From positions 56,523,326-56,587,325 of the forward strand of contig CM070501.1 in the NCBI GenBank assembly GCA_036346375.1: 64,000 bases of DNA. The letters are read 5' to 3'. Shown here piece after piece: positions 33,686-45,300 of the stretch (its first letter is position 1; every line of letters begins with the position of its first letter). The notes under the pieces were generated by a model. It worked only from the letters and a program-made list of their open reading frames with translations, did no database searches and was not told the origin of the DNA. This DNA comes from Guadua angustifolia. Taxonomy: Eukaryota > Streptophyta > Magnoliopsida > Poales > Poaceae. A program made the translations under genes and the position numbers.

Positions 33686-35131
33686 CCCAAACTAACCTTT
33701 ATAATGACTAGTTAACTAGATGCATACCCGCGCATCACGCCCGGCGAGAGCCCACATGCCATGTAGCGAAGCAAGCAAGCGCAACGACCTAGCAGCGGAC
33801 CGAGCAAGGTTACGCATGCGCCGCGCCAACCCCGCTTGCATGGAGCCTCTGGGCGGAGGACGCGAAATTTAATCGCCTCGCTCGGTGCGGCACACGCAGC
33901 GAGCGAGGAGGCAGCCACAAGCGACGTGGAGTGACGCAGAGGCCGGAGAACCCCAAGTTTAATAAGTACGCGATGATGAATCTCGTCGAGAACAAAAGTA
34001 ACGACATTGAAGCGAGTACGATGAGAACGAAGCGATGAGAACGAAGATTTGGTAAGTCGGCCTAAATTTTTTAAATATAACCTTAAGAGAGTATAAGAGA
34101 TTGTTACTCTCTCACAACCACTCAAATCTTTTAGGATCCTCAGATTCTTACCTTATGTAAGGATCTAGTGCTAAATAATAACCTAGCATTTAATCCTCTC
34201 ATATATTTCTTGCTTTGGATGAGTTGATTTGTACCTTTTTGTTACATAAATTGGGTTCTTTATGACCACCCCTATAGTTTATATAATCTCCCTTAGTAGG
34301 AAACCTACTCTAAAAGAAAGTACAAATGATAATCCTATTAGAATTTAGATGACTCCTTACAACACACCCCTCCAAATCCTAGAAAACTAAAAACTAAATA
34401 CGACTCACTGTACTCAACAATATAGCTGCTTGGCAAGCATGTGCAATCTAAGTTCTGATGTAAACTGTTATAGTAAGTAGCTACTTGCCAAGTACATTAG
34501 CACAACCTAAGCTATCTGATGTAAATTATGGCACGCACCTAGATCCTAAAGACCTACCTTATTATCCAAACAAATTCCTCTTCAAAAATAAAGCAGCCGG
34601 ATTGTCCAGTTCCTCAAACCAGGTTAAGGGGTTTTAGTTGGTGAAGGTTATCACTGATAATACAGGACCAGCCAAAGTCACTTTCCTTTTCTATCCAGTA
34701 TCCCCCTAATAAAAATGAGAAGGGGGGTATGGTCACTTCAAGACACGCTGCACAAATGGCAAAATTCTAAGATTTCAGACCCATCACCGTCCTGGAGCCA
34801 CTACATTGGTCTACAATTATAATACTAGAACTATTCGTAGTTCCCTGGTTCTACCATTGGGGAAGTTTCAACACAGGGTTTATAACCGAAAACACATCCA
34901 ACGCCTCAAGTTTTGTCAGGACAATGCTTTTAGAACAAAAACCAAGCATTCACTAATTTCTAGAGTTCTTACCAACCATTTTGGATCAAACAATCCATCT
35001 TGCAAACTCCAAGATCAAGGATACTCGCGCCAATTCCTACCCTCCCTTCGGTCTGATTGTGTGAACTATGAAGCCATGCATTATATCCTAAACTTCAATG
35101 GACAATACAAATGCTAAATAAATGAACTTAC
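33686..35131. other. Intergenic DNA with repeat-like start
   Basis: No gene is supported. 33705-33960 is GC-rich and starts CTAGATGCATACCCGCGCAT, resembling the ATACCCGTGCG-type starts seen in some grass elements. The rest is AT-rich. I looked for the downstream Rab exons (starting with the WDTAGQ motif) on the minus strand here and did not find them. Confidence 0.3.
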
Positions 35132-35648
35132 AATCTGTGGCTTCACCATCTTTCCATCGAGATCGACTGTCCGGATTTTCTGAAAGGAGGCACATTTGTG
35201 AAAAAGTTTACCAAATCCAGTTAGATGGTTCCAGTTGCAGTTAATTAATGATTCATCGATAACAAGAGAATAGGATTATTTGTACTGACCAAATCAACAC
35301 CGATGATACCTATGTATGTGTCGACATACAAATTGTCCTGTATGAATCAAACCAGCCGGCTCTTGTCAGGACCCCCATACCAAATCACCGCACCAAACGT
35401 ACTAAATTTTCTTTAGAAGGGGGGAAAAAGAAGTTTCCGGACAAGAGATGCAAGCTTTCTCACAGCAAACCGGAGGCGGAGGCAGGACTTGTCGACGGAG
35501 GAGCCGCCGATGAGGACCATTTTGAAGAGGTAATCGCTGCAGCAGACGACGTGAAATCTTTGATCACACACCCAAAATTAAGACCCAAAAAAATAAGGAA
35601 GAGGCGAGCGGGGTGAGTAGAAACTGGGACTTACTACTTGATGCTCAT
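35132..35648 (-). pseudogene. Truncated Rab1/RABD-type GTPase gene fragment
   Basis: Four short exons on the minus strand match the start of a plant Rab1 (RABD) gene with its introns kept: 35648-35635 (MSIK plus two bases), 35536-35464 (YDYLFKMVLIGGSSVDKSCL and following), 35337-35290 (DNLYVDTYIGIIGVDL) and 35179-35132 (KIRTVDLDGKMVKPQI). All junctions are GT-AG. The P-loop reads GGSSVDKS where Rab1 has G-D-S-S-V-G-K-S type sequence: the Gly before Lys is Asp. The exon with WDTAGQE and the rest of the G domain is missing. Kept introns show a DNA-level copy, not a retrocopy; capture by a transposon is possible. Confidence 0.75.
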
Positions 35649-35907
35649 CGCGTCCGTGTCCGCGTTCCTTTGGTGCGTTTCGATGGATCTAAAGAAAGAG
35701 AAGTATAGGACAGGTTTATTGGAGATTAAAAAGGCGACATTTTTTTAGAGGGAAGAGGAGACGCAAAGGAAAGCAAGGACCGGAAATGGAGATTAAACTG
35801 GGTGAGTGATTACAAAATAACGTTTTCTCTAAACAATTCAATTAAAACCTTACAAGACCGAAGAAGTGCGTAAAAAATAATCTACTGAAAAATCAGCTCA
35901 AGAGTGG
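35649..35907. other. Flank upstream of the Rab fragment
   Basis: Possible remnant of the Rab gene leader or promoter, purine-rich. Nothing further recognised. Confidence 0.3.
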
Positions 35908-37735
35908 CACTACGCATTACAGAGCTCTTAGTACCGGGAGGAACAATAAACCCGGTACTATTGGGGTATTGTAGTACCAGTGAATTGTAAAATAGAGAAA
36001 TCAGCACGAGTTCAAGATTAAAAATTCATGTAACTTTTAATCGACCGATCTAAATGCTGTGAAATTTTGTAGCCACCTTCCTATGGATATCAAGAACTTA
36101 TTCCAACCTTCAATTGTAAGGATTGATGTCAAAGTTCTGATCTTTTTTCAATTCAAGTATGAGTGCATAAAAACGAGGTCAAAAACGAAAACTTAGCTTT
36201 AAATTTGCTCATAGAATTTTGATAATCAAGATGATCTTATATGGTCTCCCACATGTCATAGCAATCAAGAAAACCCTGGAAAGGTTCCTCAAACATATAG
36301 AATCAAGATCTACCTCAAAAACTTCATTCTCAACTAAAAAAAAACGGTTTCTAGAAGAAACTTGGATGAACACTAAGAAGCTTGCCTACATGATCTATAG
36401 AGGATACATCTATCAATTATACATCCTTAGTAGCATGAGATCAAACTAGAAAAAAATCATAAGAAATTATCAAGAGCCAAGTAAGAAGAAGATCAAAATT
36501 TGAACAAAGAGATGATTTGCATTTAGATCATGAAAAAGATTTACAAAACGTCTCACCTAAGGGTAAAGCTCCTAAAAAATACTCATACACTCACACAAGA
36601 AAACCAAAATCTTATAAAAATCCTAATCCTTTTAACCTAGACTTAAACCAAAATTTTATGAAAATCCTAATCCTTTTAACCTAGACTTAGTGGCTTAGAA
36701 CCTCACCTCCCACTACATCTCATTATATAATGGAGACAATCCTAACCCTAAAATTTAGACATACGTGTAAATACCACCCACATTTACATGAGTTAACCCG
36801 TTAACCCAACACTATACCGAGTTTTACACACACAAACACGCTACTCAAAGCGGTCTTCATCTTGACGCTTAATTCGCTCCATGCGTCTGAATTTGTGTCA
36901 ATGTCCACTTTAACTTAACCTAAACCAATTTACCCCAAGGACCGATCTTCTTTCTCCTCGAAACATCGCCATGCTTCGCACTTTTCATGTGGCCCTAATG
37001 ACTTTCCGTCAAGTCTCTCACGCATCCGGACTCCTCCGAACCGTTCTCGCTTGCAAACAGGTTCAAGTCACTTGGCGTGCCACGTGTCCTTGGCAGCTTC
37101 ACTACGGCGGTACCAGCTTTCTTGACCGTTTTAGACCTTGACTCCTCCCTAAGCTTAGTCTTGGTCCATGCCGTTACCCACCATATTCATCACCAGTGCT
37201 TTACGCTTTGGTTTTTTATCTTCCTAGCTTGCGACACTTTTCAACCTCAATTATCTTTTAGTATTCCTTGACTGTTCTGAACCTTAACTCTCCTAGCTTA
37301 GTCTTGGTCTCGCCTTCGTCGTCCCATGATCTAGCCCAGAGTCCTGCAACCAATACAGATAAGAAAACATTACGTAGCACTATTCACAAAATATGCAATT
37401 ACGCATCACATAATCCAAACTTAATACACAATTCGCTGGAAAGTTAGCACTACCACTACCCAGGGCTAGTAGTACCGCAAGTCCGGTACTACCACTCCTA
37501 GTTGGCCGGCAGTATCGCTCCCGCTGAACAACTTTGAGGGAACCCTTTCTGGAAAATGACTACTGTCACTAGAGGCCGGTAGTACCGCACCCCCAGTATT
37601 ACTACTCCTAGTTGTTGGTTGTGTGGTCCTTGTCTAACCCTAAAGAAAACATATCGCTATAAAAAGGCTACCGCACAAATGCTTATTAGCTTCGCAAGGC
37701 CGGTAGTGCCGCCCTAACCTGACAGCCCTGAAATT
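35908..37735. mobile_element. CACTA-like end and associated repeat DNA
   Basis: CACTACGCATTACAG at 35908 is followed by the palindromic text TTAGTACCGGG...CCCGGTACTATTG, the layout of a grass CACTA terminus with a subterminal repeat. No matching right end was found. CCGGTAGTACCGC-like phrases return at about 37465-37710. The DNA between includes an AT-rich part with a tandem duplication of CCTAATCCTTTTAACCTAG (about 36624 and 36668) and a mixed part (36780-37350) with no recognised gene. The extent to 37735 is a guess. Confidence 0.3.
37440..37735. repeat. Dispersed CCGGTAGTACCGC motifs
   Basis: Variants of GGCCGGTAGTACCGC or its complement occur near 37468, 37483, 37503, 37573 and 37700. 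They resemble CACTA subterminal repeats but could belong to another family. Confidence 0.45.
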
Positions 37736-37928
37736 GGTTCAAATGCACAATTGAATTCAAAAACAAATTCAAACTTGAGCACCATATGCTCAAACACTGT
37801 CAATAACTCATCATAAATATAAATAGATTTCCAAATGATCTTTTAGAAAGTCTCCTTTTCTTCCCCTGCCTGTACTAAAGAGGAGAACTACTGGTCTCCT
37901 ATTCTTCCTCTGCTCATAGTCATACTAC
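37736..37928. other. Short spacer, nothing recognised
   Basis: AT-rich spacer ending in CATACTAC, the left target duplication of the next element. Confidence 0.3.
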
Positions 37929-38289
37929 TAGGGTTGTAAACGAGCCGAGCTCGAGTGAGCCTGGTCCTCCAGGCTCGAGCTCGGTAAGCCTCGAACCGAG
38001 CTCGAGTTTGGGTTCGAGCCTCGACTCAGGCTCGAGCTCGGCTCGACTAAGCTCGATAAGCTCGGTTATTTTGTAAACTCGGTAGGTTCGGTAACAAGCT
38101 CGAGTAAGCCCGGCTCAAGAAAGCTCGATTTAAGCAAGCTCGAGTAGGCTCGCGAGCTATTCGAGCTCGGCTCGGTTAGGCTCGCGAGCTCGAGTTTGAC
38201 TCGTTCGGAGCTCGAGTCGAGCTCGAATCGAGCCTCTCACGAGCCGAGCTTGAGTAGCTCGCGAGCCTCGAGTTTTTTTTACAGCCCTA
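37929..38289. mobile_element. hAT-type MITE rich in GAGCTCGAGC
   Basis: The 361-bp element has ends TAGGGTTGTAAA and, on the minus strand, TAGGGCTGTAAA. It is flanked by CATACTAC at 37921-37928 and 38290-38297, a perfect 8-bp duplication of hAT size. The interior is made of GAGCTCG, CTCGAGC and GGCTCGAGC variants on both strands, giving very high self-complementarity. Non-coding. Confidence 0.85.
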
Positions 38290-38297
38290 CATACTAC

Positions 38298-39333
38298 ACG
38301 TGTCTCGACTTGTCGAGGCGGAGCGAGCAAGCGCAGCTCGGCACACATGTCGCACGAAGGGGAGGCGGGGCCAACATGGATGGCGCGAGAGGCCGAGAAA
38401 CCTCTAAAATGTAATATAGGCAGTATGACATAACTCTAGGCCCTTCAGGCCATGCTGCTTGAAAAATAATTGCCAAATTTAGCCCAACAATGTATCTTCT
38501 GTTGCTGACAACCGTGTCACGTGGGTCCTTGCCGTGAATTTTTGTAATCTTGTTCGTAAATGTAGGGCGCACGTGCAAAACTAATGCTGATACCCTTGTT
38601 TGCCCTCATTTATTTTTCATGTCACCCGTTGACACCAACATGTAAGACTCTTCTTTGCAAGACATTTGGGGTTAGTTAAATCATTTGATCTTGTTAGTAT
38701 GTCCATTCTATTTTTATTAGTGGGTTTAGCTATTAATGCCTCTATCTCCAATACACATTTTGACCATTACCTTTTCTAATCATTTGTTAGTACAAATTAT
38801 TAAAAATATACTGAAACGGAAGTATTTTTGTCATAAATATAGTTATACATTTCACACGACAAATCCAATTACTTCTGTGTATATTGACTGTCAAGGTTTT
38901 TAAAAGTTGATTGCATATATTCTAAAATGACGTATGAAAAAGATGGTAGGGAGTATCAATCATTATGATATCCCTGTAATGACTGCACATACCATAGTCA
39001 CTTTTTTTTTGTTAGACAGCACACCGTGCCAGAGCCAATTCCACATATTGATCGACCCACAACAAAGAGGTTGGAAAAGTTCACAGTTTATACAGGGGTT
39101 TCTTTACGTCTCATGCTAAGGAAGCTAAAATTTGCTACCTATGTACAACCTCAGAAACTTTGTTTCCAAGAAAAAAAATGTAGATACGACAAAGTGCAAA
39201 AATACAGCAAATGTACACATACAGCAGCTTGTCAAAACTTGCATTATCTACAAAAACATATCGAGGCACCAAATCTTTGTATAAGACAGCTGCCACTCCG
39301 CAGCTCTTGCTTTGTGCAATGGCAAAAAATGAA
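38298..39333 (-). other. Intergenic DNA and 3' UTR of the TIC236-like gene
   Basis: The part nearest 39333 is the 3' UTR of the minus-strand gene ending at 39334; its 3' end cannot be placed. Short open frames at 38196-38578 and 39026-39421 are not supported as genes. Nothing else recognised. Confidence 0.35.
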
Positions 39334-42300
39334 TCAGTCCTGCGATGTTGCTGAGTACTCAAAGAGAAGCCGATTGGATGGTGTAGATTGGAAGAGAACA
39401 CGGAGCCTACTGGTTAGCTGATATATCAGAGTCCACTGCACCGCCATTTCTGAATCTTTCATTTGCCTGACAACAGAGGCCTGCAGAACGACGGCAGCAA
39501 TACAGATCAATTTCTATTCATACAGTACATCATGCATCATTAAGCTTAAAGGTTTATCTTTCAAAAAAAAAAAAAACTTTAAATGATTATACCTGAAGGC
39601 GTCTTCCAAGCTGCACTTCAACCTCTGTAGCAAAAGAGATATTGTTCGCCAGTGATTTAAGCGGATCAACTGTTGGATCTACAGATAGTAAACTCGGAAT
39701 CTGCGGAGCATAAACAAGCCGCCACCGTGCTTGTCCAAACTCACCCTTGCCTTCAATCCTTGGCATCAAAGTTTCGAGGGTTGCAGTAGCGAGCTTCTTG
39801 AATGCGAGCTGTCCATCACCTTCTAATAGTGATTCCGCAAGTTGTGACTCAAAAACCTTTGCAGCCTAAAAGACAGAAAGATACAAGAGAGTTTTAAGAG
39901 TTGCACATGACAGGAAAACAGTGGAGCTAACCAATTGATAATCCCCCAATGATTGCCTTGAATAGAGAACTGGTAAGCAACACTGCAACAGGCAAAAGGT
40001 TCACCAGCCACAGGCAATTTTACCAGATTGTACTATAGTAAAAAATTGAAGAATACAAGGAACTAATAAAGGCATTATCAGTCCTGAAGTAACGTTAGAT
40101 ATAATTCGTTGCAGAAGTCTCACCTCACTAGGTGACAGAACATCCTGGTCCACAGAACGCGTTGAGGTTACAACCAGATTGTCCTGCCACATGCTTGCTC
40201 GACTTTGGATTTTGAATTGCCATTCAGACCCAACAAGAACGAGATCCAAAATAGGATCCAAACCAAGATCAGGCTCAAACTTAGCTACATTTAAATGATC
40301 ATTTTTAAGTCTAACCTGAAATTAAGTACAAAAATGATAACTATCGTGACCATAATGTATACTAAAAAAATGAAGACAAAAGAAAAGATTTTTGCCAAAC
40401 GGGCTTATAAAATTAGGCTTACCTGGGTAGCTACCAAGTTGACCTCACCATTTTCAAATGTTAAGACACCCTTGGGTCTTATGTACTTTGGATGAACCAT
40501 GCCATTTAACTCAAGGTCACCACTGACGGCAAAATTGAGAATTAAAGGATAAACAATCCTTAATTCTGGTCCCAACGTGAGTTTCAGGTCGTTGAGTCGT
40601 GCATCAATGTTTGGCTTAAAACTTCCATGCTCAAGGGTCCATTCTGTATCTGATTGTTGACCTAACACACAAAGATTGAATGTTCCAGTTGGCTCATAAA
40701 GGAAAAAGGAAATTAGGATTAGGGGTATGTGGGGGGGACTTTCAAATATTCACATCAAACATAAGCGTCAACAAATTATGACATGGAATAACTCAATTAG
40801 TTAAGCAAAATGTATTAGTTAAAAGCACTTGATGTAAAATATCAATGAAGGTCAAAATTAATGTACTTACTGTCTGGCGAAGTTGAAAGTGAGCCCAGAA
40901 ATCGTGACACGTCCTGAGAAGTGGTTGTTTTGTCAAAACCAGCAGGACGATACCTGGACTTGTTTGAAGCCAACCTAGTGGCAACAGTACCATTGCCTTT
41001 ATCATGAGGCAAATATGCTTCGCCGTGGCTTAATCGGATCATCCCAGAGACATCTGGCCGCAAAATTGAGCCTGTAACCTGCAGCTGGCTGTCTACTTGG
41101 CCACTGCACAAGTCAACAAAAACTAGCACAGTAAATGGTAAGAAGCCGTAATATGGGATCCTACATATTGTACAGTCAATCTCAATTTATGAGAGGCGTC
41201 TCATGCCAGCACATTGCTGTCAAGGCATAGAACAAAATTCTAAAAGCAATCTTAGAAGACAATCAACCAGATCACATGATGGTAACATCACTCAGAAGTA
41301 TCTCATATTGTTTAGAAATATAAAAGGGTAAAGTAGCAATAATAACCTCAAAATATTTTTTGCTCGTATATCCAGAACTTCACATTTCAACTCAATCTTA
41401 TCATTGGTTGATGGCTCACTATTTTTCAGTGGTAGGGTCCCTTTCATTGACAATCTCCCTTTCCTCCCAACCCTGCTTTCCATGAAACTGATGCATAGTG
41501 TGTTGGATATAGCATGAATGTCACCAGCAAAATTTGTCAGTGGTGTCCTAAGGAAAGGAGAAGTCACAATTGCTCGGTGAAACGATGCAGATCCATCGAC
41601 AACAGGCTGATCAACAGTGCCTTTAACCTTTCATCCAAATGACAAAGAAAAGACAAGGAAAGAGGATCAATCACATTGTTTCATGTTAGATCCAAACAAA
41701 AAATGATTTGCAGGTGTAACAAAAGACCTACCTATATAAACACAAAGTTTATGCTAGATAGTTTAATTTCAACATACATTTTCATCAGTGGGAATTAATG
41801 CTATCAAAAAAAATGAGAAAAAGACTAACTATCTGCTAATTAGTCATATATTGTCATAAATGGAATTATGGGACTTAAACAAGAATGGGCCACCTGGAGG
41901 AGAACATCAGCATAGCCTTGAAGCCAGTTTGCGTAAGGACTCAGTGCAGTTATCAACATCATACCCCCATCCTTTATGTCTGCATTTATCCTCACTTCAC
42001 TTGGTTCTAGCAAATTCCAACTTAAACCTTTTAGGCTTTCAGCTAATTGAAAATCCCAACTCTCATCAGGCTTCTCTCTCATAAGTCTTGTTTCACTGAT
42101 GTCATTAGATAATCCTCTGTCTTTCGCCCAAACAGGGATTCTTATGATACCTTGTTTACCATCTCCCCCTTCCAAATTTTCCTCTACAGAGCTGCTGTCT
42201 ACATAAGTGACAGGGATACTACCTTGAACGTTTACATGTCCACTCTGTACGGTTGGTTCGAAATTTGCATCAAAAACAAAACGGCTTGTTGGGGTTACAG

Positions 42301-45300
42301 ATGCTAATACTTCCGCTCTTCCGAGATCAATGCCTCCAATAGTTCCATCAAGAAGTCTTATTTGAACATCACATTCTGGTTTTGCAAGAGAACCTCTCAA
42401 ATCTCCCTCCATGTGCAAAATACCTTTGATTGGTGTCAACCATTGCCTCAGAAAGTGAATCGAGTCTGTGGTTGATGATTCTAGAGCCTGAACTAAAGCT
42501 GGTATAAGACCAACTGGGAAATTAAGCACAGCAAAGTGAAGATTTGTTAGCGGGCCAAGAATTGATCCATCAGCATGAAGGGTGGCATTATCCTTCTGAA
42601 TAAATAACTTATCAAGACGCAGGCCATCATTATTGCTGTATGAACCAGAGGCCAGAACACGCTGTGTCTTGTAAGTGCCCCACTCCCAATCTTCACCATT
42701 GAAATCAAAATCAGCCTGTAGTACATAAGATTATTACAAATCATGTTTACGCATATGCAATATATATTTAACAATAATTCAAAGAAGATCGCCTTGCCGA
42801 TAGCTTCATTTTGATAGTCAAGCGTCTGCCGTCTGTAAAATCTTTCAAGGGACATACCAAAGAATGTAATGGAAACAAATTGGCAACACAAACACGAAAC
42901 AAGGCTGGGGGAAAAACAGAAAATAAAGATGAACAATACAAAGGGGGAGGTCAATCTAGCTCAACAAAATGCATGTACGCTCAGGCCACTTCTTAACTAT
43001 TCTAAAAGTCTTAACAGAAAGACCACTATAAGGAGTTCACAATTAATTACTGAGACAAAAATCCAATAGAATCATTTCTGGGAACATGCTTACCATAGTA
43101 TCACCATTCCCTCCTCCACTGGCATCAAGAGAGCCACGCCAATAACCTCTCAGTTCAGCTAAGCCAGGAAGAGTTATGTCCTCGATTGTATCATCGTCCA
43201 ACCAATCACGATACATTTCTAATGCCTGGTGCAAGCGATAGATAGAGTTTAATAAAAGTAGCGGAACCATAGCATTACATAAGATATGAAACCCTATGCT
43301 TGCGGTTCAATTTTCCTAACATCAGGAAATAGCTTTAGTACAGTACCTTTAGCTGGTCACGAAGACTTTCAGCAGTGAACCCAACAGAATGTAGACATTG
43401 CATAAAAAGTTCCTGAACACAGATGGATGATCAAATGGCTCTGCCATCTAACAGACCATAAACACCAACAAATATTTTGCCCAACCAAAGAAAAAGGGAA
43501 TAACAAATGCAGGGCCAAATGTAAACCTTTGATCTGGAATGAATAGCTGGATCTGTACTTCGTGAAAGAAGTCTTGCCAAGGGAAGCATTTCAGCTACTT
43601 CAGCACCAGGAACTTCTAGTCTCATCCTCCACCTGCCCATCGAAGACATAATGCTACCAAGATGCCCTCCCATTGCTTTCTCTATAAACCCATTGCTTTG
43701 ACTTTCCATAGGAAATCTATCACGTGTTCCTGGAAATACATATTCCCCTTGAAGCTCATACTTGCTATTAGCTTGCTCTAGAACTGATTTTTCCATAGTA
43801 ATCTGGGTATTGAAAATACAAAAGAACAGTTAGTAAGTCAACACAAAGATGGCTCACAACTAATCATTAAAAAACGATAAGAACATCACTGGGAATGTAT
43901 AGCTAGTGCTAGGAAGAACAACACATGTATGGTATACATAAATTGTTTTCTGATTTTGTTTTGGGAAAGGCAAACACTGGAGACATTAGAAACGATAAAA
44001 AAATGAGTTACAACTGTGAGTGAAGTTTCCTCACAACTACACTCCTATATTCTACTAAACAAGTGCCAAACAGGTGTAAAATTCTTGATACAAATATATC
44101 AACCACTTGCTAAAGGGACAACACATGGGATATAACTGTAACCTCACATCAAGAAAAATATATAGAAAAGAAAAACTCACAACATCACCACTCCATCGGG
44201 CAGCTATATCGAGCGCTTCACCAAGCACACCACTAAATTTGGGATGGATTACTGATAACAAACCATGACCTCTTCTTTTCTGGAAATTAAGCTGAAGTTC
44301 TGCCTGTAACAACAAAACATCCGTTGCATTAGACATCAATAGTAGATTATCCGTTAAACTAGTAATTTATTACATAAATTTACAATAAATACTGTAGAGG
44401 TTGGAGCCTCCACATTCAATCTGGATATCTACAACTTCTCAACAAAAGTAAGAAAAAGGAAAAAAACTACCACTGAGTCATTACGTTTAGGAGAGTAGGG
44501 CTATGTTGTGTAGGCTGTAGCTTAAACAAATGTTATTAAATGATACGGATGTTCCTTTTCGAACAATCGCGTACCGGGTCTCAAGCCTGAGCGATGATCG
44601 GTGGAGGACGACGCCGGGAATCGACGTCGACCTATTGTCACGATAATGGCTATGCGGAGCCACCGCCGATTGTCGATGGCGGCACTGATATGAATCGACG
44701 CGAACGATCGCAAGTTCAAAGGCTCGGGTTCCGGCTTGGCCGGTCGCGAGCAAGACGATGAGGTGCTCCTCACGTCTGTCGGCGCCTTGGATAGAAACAT
44801 GTTGTCGAGCCACCGCCTAATGCTTGCGGCGATATATTATTGATCAAAGATGTCTTACAAATGGCTGCCTCCACCTTTTATTTCCTTCCCTTGCATGCAA
44901 TCAAGATCCTATTTTATTGCTACTTTCCTAACTAACAGGATCTGCATGCTATCTTCCTAAACCAGGACTTAATACCTGACTTAATACCTTCCAACCCCAA
45001 GGCCGGTTGCCTAATCCAACCGCATGACTCATGCAGCCCGCCCAGGCCCTTCCATCTCCACCACAGGCCCGCGGCGTCTTACAAAAACCCTATCACAACC
45101 GGCCCTAACATCACTCCCCCCCTCGAAACAAAGCTTGTCCTCAAGCTTACACTCGAAACGGCGTCGAAGAGCAACAAAGATCCATCCAAGTCGCTTCTTC
45201 GCGATCTCTCTGTCGATGCACCAAAATTGTCGATGACCACCAATGAAGCGCTGGGCCAGAAGCTTATATGGCTCCGGCTGTTCTGCGGTCGTGGCCGGAA

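Noticed and set aside
33705..33960. Helitron or other element starting ATGCATACCCGCGC
   Set aside because: Only a loose resemblance to known starts; no partner end or insertion-site evidence was found.
34806..35117. 103-codon frame next to the Rab fragment
   Set aside because: It is on the opposite strand from the Rab exons and encodes nothing recognisable; it probably arises by chance in AT-rich DNA.
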